From: Draconibacterium orientale
GTDB lineage: Bacteria; Bacteroidota; Bacteroidia; Bacteroidales; UBA12170
Direction of reading: 5' to 3'
Assembly (NCBI GenBank): GCA_020718315.1
Contig: DYSK01000074.1
Coordinates: forward strand, 1-11,092
DNA: 11,092 nt
Each line of letters opens with the position of its first letter. The first letter of the stretch is position 1. The translations under genes were made by a program, and so were the position numbers. Below, in pieces: positions 7,566 to 11,092 of this stretch. The notes beneath the pieces were generated by a model. The model was not told where the DNA came from and did no database searches. It worked only from the letters and a program-made list of their open reading frames with translations.

Positions 7566-9098
7566 ATGAAATTAAAATCGAATCTGGCAGCCTTGTGCTT
7601 CGTGCTGTTCTTGCCTTCCTATTCTTTTGCTCAAACAGAGCCACAAAACCTGGAAATGGTTTACAAAATCAAGCAATTTGAAAAAACAAATTCGCAGATT
7701 GAAGAACTCTCGTTTTGGATGACCGATTTTTTGGGACCACGACTAACTGCTTCCAATGGAAATGAAAAAGCAAATCGATGGGTTGCCGATAAATTTAAGC
7801 AACTCGGGTTTTCCAACATAGTTATTGATTCTGTGCGCCCTTTTGAACGTGGTGGTTGGGACAATTCCAAGACCTATGTTGCCATGACAGCCCCTTACTA
7901 TGCAAATTTCTCGGCCTTACCAAAAGCGTGGACAGCTGGCACTTTGGGAATTGTAAAAAGCGAAGTTGTATTAGTAAATATACAGTCGGAAGCCGATTTT
8001 GAAATCTATTCAGGAAAACTGAACGGAAAGATTGTTATTCTTCCTTCCGCAGCCGTTTATCAACCCAACTTTGAACCGATAGCCACACGATTTGATGCTG
8101 AAAGTCTGAAAGCCTTGGCGAAAGAAAGCACCGAAATCCGCAGCCGAAATATCGACCGGGTCGCTTTTGGAAAAATACGCGAATTGAACCAAAAGATAGC
8201 CACATTTTTCATGAAAGAGAAAGTAGCGGCCGTTCTGAATAATTCCGGTGAATTTAATGTTCCAAAAGCCACCGGAGCAAATTATGTGATTGGAAACCAG
8301 TTTCCGGTGCCGGAAATCAATCTTCCCATCGAAGCACATGGTCGAATTTTAAGACTTCTAGCGCATGCCATTCCTGTTGAAATGGAAATAGACATAGAAA
8401 ACAGCTTTACGCCTAACAACAAAGTAGTGAATGTAATGGGCGAAATTCCGGGAACTGATAAAAAGCTAAAAGATCAGATTGTGCTTGTTGGCGCACATTT
8501 GGATTCTTGGCATGGCGGAACAGGTGCGGCCGATAATGCTTCGGGAGCAATTGTGATGATGGAAGCACTCCGCATCATAAAAGAACTTGGCGTTCAACCA
8601 AGAAGGACTATTCGAATTGCACTTTGGGGCGGTGAAGAACAAGGACTTCATGGTTCGAGAGGCTATGTGGAAAAATATCTTCGTGATGCAAAAACCAACG
8701 ACCTAAAACCGGGTTTCAATCAGTTTACGGTTTATTTTAATATGGATAATGGAACAGGAAAATTTCGCGGAATTTATCTTCAAGGAAATGAGATGATTCG
8801 TCCTATTTTTGAACAATGGATGATTCCTTTTGTGGATATGGATTGTTCTACGATTGCTATTGGCAATACGGGCAGTACAGATCATGTTTCTTTCGATGCT
8901 TTGGGACTTCCAGCTTTTCAATTTATTCAAGACAAAATTGAATACAGCCGAGGTTATCATACCAATATGGATACCTATGAACGACTTATTATGCCGGATC
9001 TAAAACAAAACGCACTTATTGTTGCAGCTTTTGTTTATCATGCTGCCATGCGCGATGAGCAGTTACCACGAAAACCCTATCAAGCCCCAAAAATCTAA
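7566..9098 (+). CDS. Secreted M28-family zinc metallopeptidase, carboxypeptidase Q-like
   Basis: A 510-residue exported exopeptidase. Residues 1-23 are a Sec signal peptide (basic start, hydrophobic core, cleavage after SFAQ or close by). A protease-associated-like domain spans about 125-245, and the M28 catalytic domain follows from about 285. The co-catalytic zinc site is complete: His311 in GAHLDSW, bridging Asp323 in ADNASG, base Glu357 and ligand Glu358 in WGGEEQGLHGS, Asp394 in FNMDNGTG, and His465 in GYHTNMDTYERL. A second conserved histidine is in STDHVSFDALGLPA (437-450). The layout resembles carboxypeptidase Q; an aminopeptidase specificity is equally possible from sequence alone. 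The likely site is the periplasm or outside the cell. No C-terminal type IX sorting domain is seen. It is a single-gene unit ending at a terminator. Confidence 0.9.
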   Translation: MKLKSNLAALCFVLFLPSYSFAQTEPQNLEMVYKIKQFEKTNSQIEELSFWMTDFLGPRLTASNGNEKANRWVADKFKQLGFSNIVIDSVRPFERGGWDNSKTYVAMTAPYYANFSALPKAWTAGTLGIVKSEVVLVNIQSEADFEIYSGKLNGKIVILPSAAVYQPNFEPIATRFDAESLKALAKESTEIRSRNIDRVAFGKIRELNQKIATFFMKEKVAAVLNNSGEFNVPKATGANYVIGNQFPVPEINLPIEAHGRILRLLAHAIPVEMEIDIENSFTPNNKVVNVMGEIPGTDKKLKDQIVLVGAHLDSWHGGTGAADNASGAIVMMEALRIIKELGVQPRRTIRIALWGGEEQGLHGSRGYVEKYLRDAKTNDLKPGFNQFTVYFNMDNGTGKFRGIYLQGNEMIRPIFEQWMIPFVDMDCSTIAIGNTGSTDHVSFDALGLPAFQFIQDKIEYSRGYHTNMDTYERLIMPDLKQNALIVAAFVYHAAMRDEQLPRKPYQAPKI

Positions 9099-9120
9099 TT
9101 CGTTTTTGGTGAATAAAACA

Positions 9121-9151
9121 AAAAGGAGCTGAAACAAAAACAGCTCCTTTT
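9121..9151. terminator. Bidirectional intrinsic terminator
   Basis: AAAAGGAGCTG and CAGCTCCTTTT form a perfect 11-base stem with a 9-base A-rich loop. The stem lies 22 bases after the M28 peptidase stop and 38 bases after the stop of the convergent YccF-like gene. Read on the minus strand, the stem runs into a long T-rich tail. On the plus strand the tail is TTTTCTCTTT. It should serve both convergent genes. Confidence 0.88.
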
Positions 9152-9189
9152 CTCTTTAAGATTTGGTTCTATATAATTTTTAGATTTCC

Positions 9190-9597
9190 TTAACTAAACG
9201 CTTTATCAACTTTTGCTTTCGCTTTTCTCGCTGCTAATTCATCGGCAACGGCTTTGTCAACACAAACTTTATCCACAGGATTCATAAAGGTGCTCAAGCT
9301 TTTTACCGATACCAATGCCACCGGAATCCAAACCAATGTAATGAACAATCCAGCAATCTGAAAAATGGTGACAATTATCAATAAGAGTCCAATGTGGAAA
9401 TAGATGATTTTGACAATAAAACTAAATGATTGCCACAATTGATTTTGATCTTTTTTCAAATCCTTTTGATCAATCATTTCGCTCGAAAACGGAGCTAGTA
9501 AGAATTTCGACAATTGAATAAGCCCTAAACCAATTGGCGCACCAATCACAGTGATTAAAAACAAGCTGCCAATCAAAAATGTTGCCAATGCTGACAA
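9190..9597 (-). CDS. YccF-like small inner-membrane protein, 5' end in doubt
   Basis: The protein shows the repeated YccF pattern: a hydrophobic segment followed by a glycine/proline turn (VIGAPIGLGLIQLSKFLLAPF, split around a central G) and, after a second membrane segment, a related one (ITLVWIPVALVSVKSL). About three to four membrane passes are followed by a charged Ala/Lys-rich tail (ADELAARKAKAKVDKAFS). The function of the family is unknown. The only in-frame start is TTG 9597 (135 residues). Family-like residues YILWHFPFFGF continue in frame upstream of it to a stop near 9640, without an ATG. An ATG at 9637 is one base out of frame, which suggests a single-base frameshift near the true start. 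The inverted repeat of an IS remnant lies about 40 bases further upstream. The gene may be a recent pseudogene. Confidence 0.65.
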   Translation of the reverse strand: MSALATFLIGSLFLITVIGAPIGLGLIQLSKFLLAPFSSEMIDQKDLKKDQNQLWQSFSFIVKIIYFHIGLLLIIVTIFQIAGLFITLVWIPVALVSVKSLSTFMNPVDKVCVDKAVADELAARKAKAKVDKAFS

Positions 9598-9675
9598 AAA
9601 TCCGAAAAACGGAAAATGCCATAAAATGTATGGGCATTAAAACATAAAGTACAATTAATAATTTGCCGAACCCGT

Positions 9676-9691
9676 CAGACTGTCTAAAAAC
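9676..9691 (+). repeat. Left terminal inverted repeat of the IS remnant
   Basis: Reads CAGACTGTCTAAAAAC. It matches the reverse complement of 10406-10421 (CAGTCCGTCTATAAAC) at 13 of 16 positions. The outer two bases before an intervening mismatch (CG) also match, so the repeat could extend to about 19 bases. Confidence 0.65.
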
Positions 9692-9776
9692 CCCAAAAAA
9701 TAAATTCAATAATCTTGAAAAAATATAAAATATTAGTAGTCTAATTTGCTGATAATTAGTATATTTATAGCATGTT

Positions 9777-9792
9777 TACTACTTTAGTAGTA
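9777..9792 (+). promoter_or_regulatory. Hairpin covering the transposase start
   Basis: TACTACT and AGTAGTA are perfect 7-base arms around TT, ending on the A of the ATG at 9792. In RNA this would bury the ribosome-binding region and start codon. That matches the known IS habit of blocking translation from outside read-through transcripts. A second copy of TTAGTAGT at 9733-9740 could pair with the same left arm and offer an alternative fold. Confidence 0.45.
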
Positions 9793-10413
9793 TGAAATAT
9801 ATCATTGGAAAAGACAGAACCCAAACCGCTATATTCCCTCTTACAATGGATCAAGCCATTGATCAAGACCATGAAGTCAGAATTATTGATTTATTTGTAG
9901 ACAGTCTGGATGTTTAGAAAATGGGATTTAGTGTTGACTCTGGCGAGAACGGTCGTCCGGTATACCACCCAAAAGACTTGCTTAAACTTTATATTTACGG
10001 GTACCTCAATAGAGTTCGCTCTTCAAGAGAGTTGGAGAAAGAAACATACAGAAATATTGAAGTGATTTGGCTTTTAAAAGGACTTTCGCCCGATCATAAC
10101 ACCATCTCCAATTTCCGCCGCGACAATCCCAAAGCCATCAAGCACGTATTTCGCAAAACCGTTGAAATAGCGAAGTATTTTGAGCTTATAGACGGCAAAC
10201 CTTAATATCATTGGAATAGAAGCATTAAGGAAGTATTTCCATTTTGTTTTTATGTTGAAACGAGCTTTTTTAGGCTTATTAGAAGCTTTTTGGCACCAGA
10301 TAATATGGATTGCTAAAACAATAACTCAAAAACTAAAATGGCTTAGAATAAAAATATTTGCTAATTTTAGGCATCAATTATTTGCAAAACCAAATTTTAG
10401 CGGAAGTTTATAG
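9792..10413 (+). pseudogene. Broken IS1182-family transposase
   Basis: The frame starts at ATG 9792 (MKYIIGKDRTQTAIFPLT), is interrupted by TAG at 9915-9917 (codon 42), and resumes in the same frame to 10205. The segment carries the DUF772-type N-terminal domain: GRPVYHPKDLLKLYIYGYL, then SSRELEKETYRN and LSPDHNTISNFRRDNP. After ELIDGK, where intact relatives enter the catalytic DDE domain, the frame ends at TAA 10203. From 10204, one base out of frame, 69 codons read NIIGIEALRKYF and onward to TAG 10411, resembling the transposase C-terminus. I infer one large internal deletion with a frame change plus an older nonsense mutation. The C-terminal identity is less certain than the N-terminal one. 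No functional enzyme can be made. Confidence 0.8.
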
Positions 10414-10421
10414 ACGGACTG
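10406..10421 (-). repeat. Right terminal inverted repeat of the IS remnant
   Basis: GTTTATAGACGGACTG on the plus strand pairs with the left repeat. The TAG at 10411-10413 inside it closes the frame of the C-terminal transposase fragment, which supports this as the true element end. Confidence 0.65.
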
Positions 10422-10468
10422 TCGTTCCCACGTATTTGACGATCCCTTTTTGTCTTGCCATTGTATTA

Positions 10469-11012
10469 AAAATTAGGTTAATAAATTTATTGATTTCTGC
10501 CTCTTTCTTTTTCACACAAACTCGAGTATTGAGTGCTAAAAATCAAGACTTTACTATCAACAAAAATATAGGTATGTTTATTCAAGATCAACTATTAGTG
10601 CACTGACATACAATGACATACATAGCCATTTTATCTAATAGGCAAGAAACAGATCTCCTGTTAACCAGAATAGCAGGGGGGATGCTTCTTTTTATGGGCA
10701 ATCAAGCAAATGGAATTTGTGCTTCAACTCTGTCCGGTCGGAACAATTGTTACACTTTACACAGAACCAGGCAATGAGATGAATTTCTGGGGTCGTCAGC
10801 TTGCTTATGTTGTCCTTCCGGATGGAACATATCTGAATGATTTATTGATCCAAAATGGTTATGCTAAGGCTGCCAGCGAATATTATTGTAAAGAATTATC
10901 AAGATATCAACAAGAAAATTGGACTTCAAAGCTTGAAAAGCGCGGTTTATATACTCTTTCAGAAATATTTCAGAAATATATTTTGAAGTGGTTTTTGCAT
11001 TTAACCTTCTGA
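10469..11012 (+). pseudogene. Decayed staphylococcal nuclease-like (SNase/thermonuclease) gene
   Basis: The best-preserved part is 10710-11012 (100 codons). It contains WGRQLAYVVLPDGTYLND, LLIQNGYAKA and the C-terminal helix pattern KELSRYQQENWTSKLEKRGLY, which is the second half of an OB-fold nuclease; Arg29 of this segment matches the catalytic Arg87 of staphylococcal nuclease. Upstream, another frame gives a signal-peptide-like stretch (KIRLINLLISASFFF to VLSA, 10469-10537). In the same frame, VH-stop-HT (10601-10612) sits where VxDGDT belongs, then come IAILSNRQE and TRIAG at 10622-10678. A third frame gives DASFYGQ at 10681-10701. The gene therefore carries a TGA at 10604 and at least two frameshifts, near the G-run at 10676-10681 and near 10702. 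The active-site glutamate is not recognisable. An intact protein would be secreted. Confidence 0.6.
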
Positions 11013-11092
11013 AACACCTGTAAAATAAAGAAAACTAGAATGTTTCCCATATGGTTCCCACAAAATTAAAATGCGCTGTAACATGTAAAATT
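11013..11092. other. Unassigned window end
   Basis: AT-rich sequence after the nuclease remnant. An ATG at 11051 opens a frame of 14 codons to the window edge, which is too little to call a gene. Confidence 0.4.

Larger units (their letters stand above)
9676..10421 (+). mobile_element. Internally deleted IS1182-like insertion sequence remnant
   Basis: About 746 bases bounded by imperfect terminal inverted repeats that match at 13 of 16 positions. Inside are a 5' transposase fragment and, in a shifted frame, what appears to be the 3' end of the same gene, whose stop codon lies inside the right repeat as often seen in compact ISs. Complete IS1182-type elements are about twice as long, so the DDE catalytic core has been deleted. 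No clear target-site duplication is visible. The element is not autonomous but could be mobilised in trans if its ends are still recognised. Confidence 0.72.

Noticed and set aside
7373..7681. 102-codon plus-strand open frame before the M28 gene
   Set aside because: It overlaps the M28 start and signal peptide in another frame, contains the candidate promoter, and has no recognisable domain.
9470..9709. 79-codon minus-strand open frame next to the IS end
   Set aside because: Its N-terminus is encoded by the IS inverted repeat and its C-terminal half overlaps the YccF-like gene in another frame; only the short region near 9637 may be informative, as a frameshifted start.
10358..10606. 82-codon plus-strand open frame as an intact gene
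   Set aside because: It begins inside the transposase fragment, crosses the IS right end, and its second half is better explained as the signal-peptide region of the decayed nuclease gene.
11051..11092. Possible new gene start at the window end
   Set aside because: Only 14 codons are visible and nothing in them is recognisable.
1..11092. CRISPR array, tRNA or rRNA genes, or a new defence system
   Set aside because: No regularly spaced repeats, no cloverleaf-like or rRNA sequence, and no cluster of nuclease/helicase-type genes was seen; the only nuclease-like gene is a broken SNase remnant.

Overview
The window looks like a chromosomal segment from a Bacteroidota bacterium, most likely a Flavobacteriales member close to Flavobacterium. 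The support is low GC, weak or absent Shine-Dalgarno sequences, Bacteroidota-type TAnnTTTG promoter elements, a C5-pathway haem cluster and flavobacterial-looking protein sequences. Genus-level placement is inference.

Positions 1-6058 hold a tightly packed minus-strand operon, read as hemA-hemC-hemD-hemB-hemL-hemE, with gaps of 2-15 bases. It takes glutamyl-tRNA(Glu) to glutamate-1-semialdehyde (HemA), 5-aminolevulinate (HemL), porphobilinogen (HemB), hydroxymethylbilane (HemC), uroporphyrinogen III (HemD) and coproporphyrinogen III (HemE, cut by the window edge). The roughly 400-base region upstream of hemA holds a likely promoter -7 element, a 9+9 inverted repeat about 60 bases upstream of the predicted transcription start, and a small palindrome in the predicted leader.

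Positions 6466-9597 hold an unrecognised multi-pass membrane protein (minus strand), a secreted M28 zinc peptidase resembling carboxypeptidase Q (plus strand), and a small YccF-like membrane protein (minus strand). The last two converge on a bidirectional terminator at 9121-9151.

Positions 9676-11012 are a decay zone. An internally deleted IS1182-like element (9676-10421) keeps both imperfect 16-base terminal inverted repeats, the N-terminal part of the transposase (with a nonsense codon) and, in another frame, what looks like its C-terminal end. The genes on both sides read away from it and both have damaged 5' ends: the YccF-like gene lacks an in-frame ATG, and a staphylococcal-nuclease-like gene carries a stop and frameshifts. 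I see no convincing new defence or biosynthetic system. The most interesting signals are the inverted repeat ahead of hemA and the two damaged genes around the miniature IS remnant.
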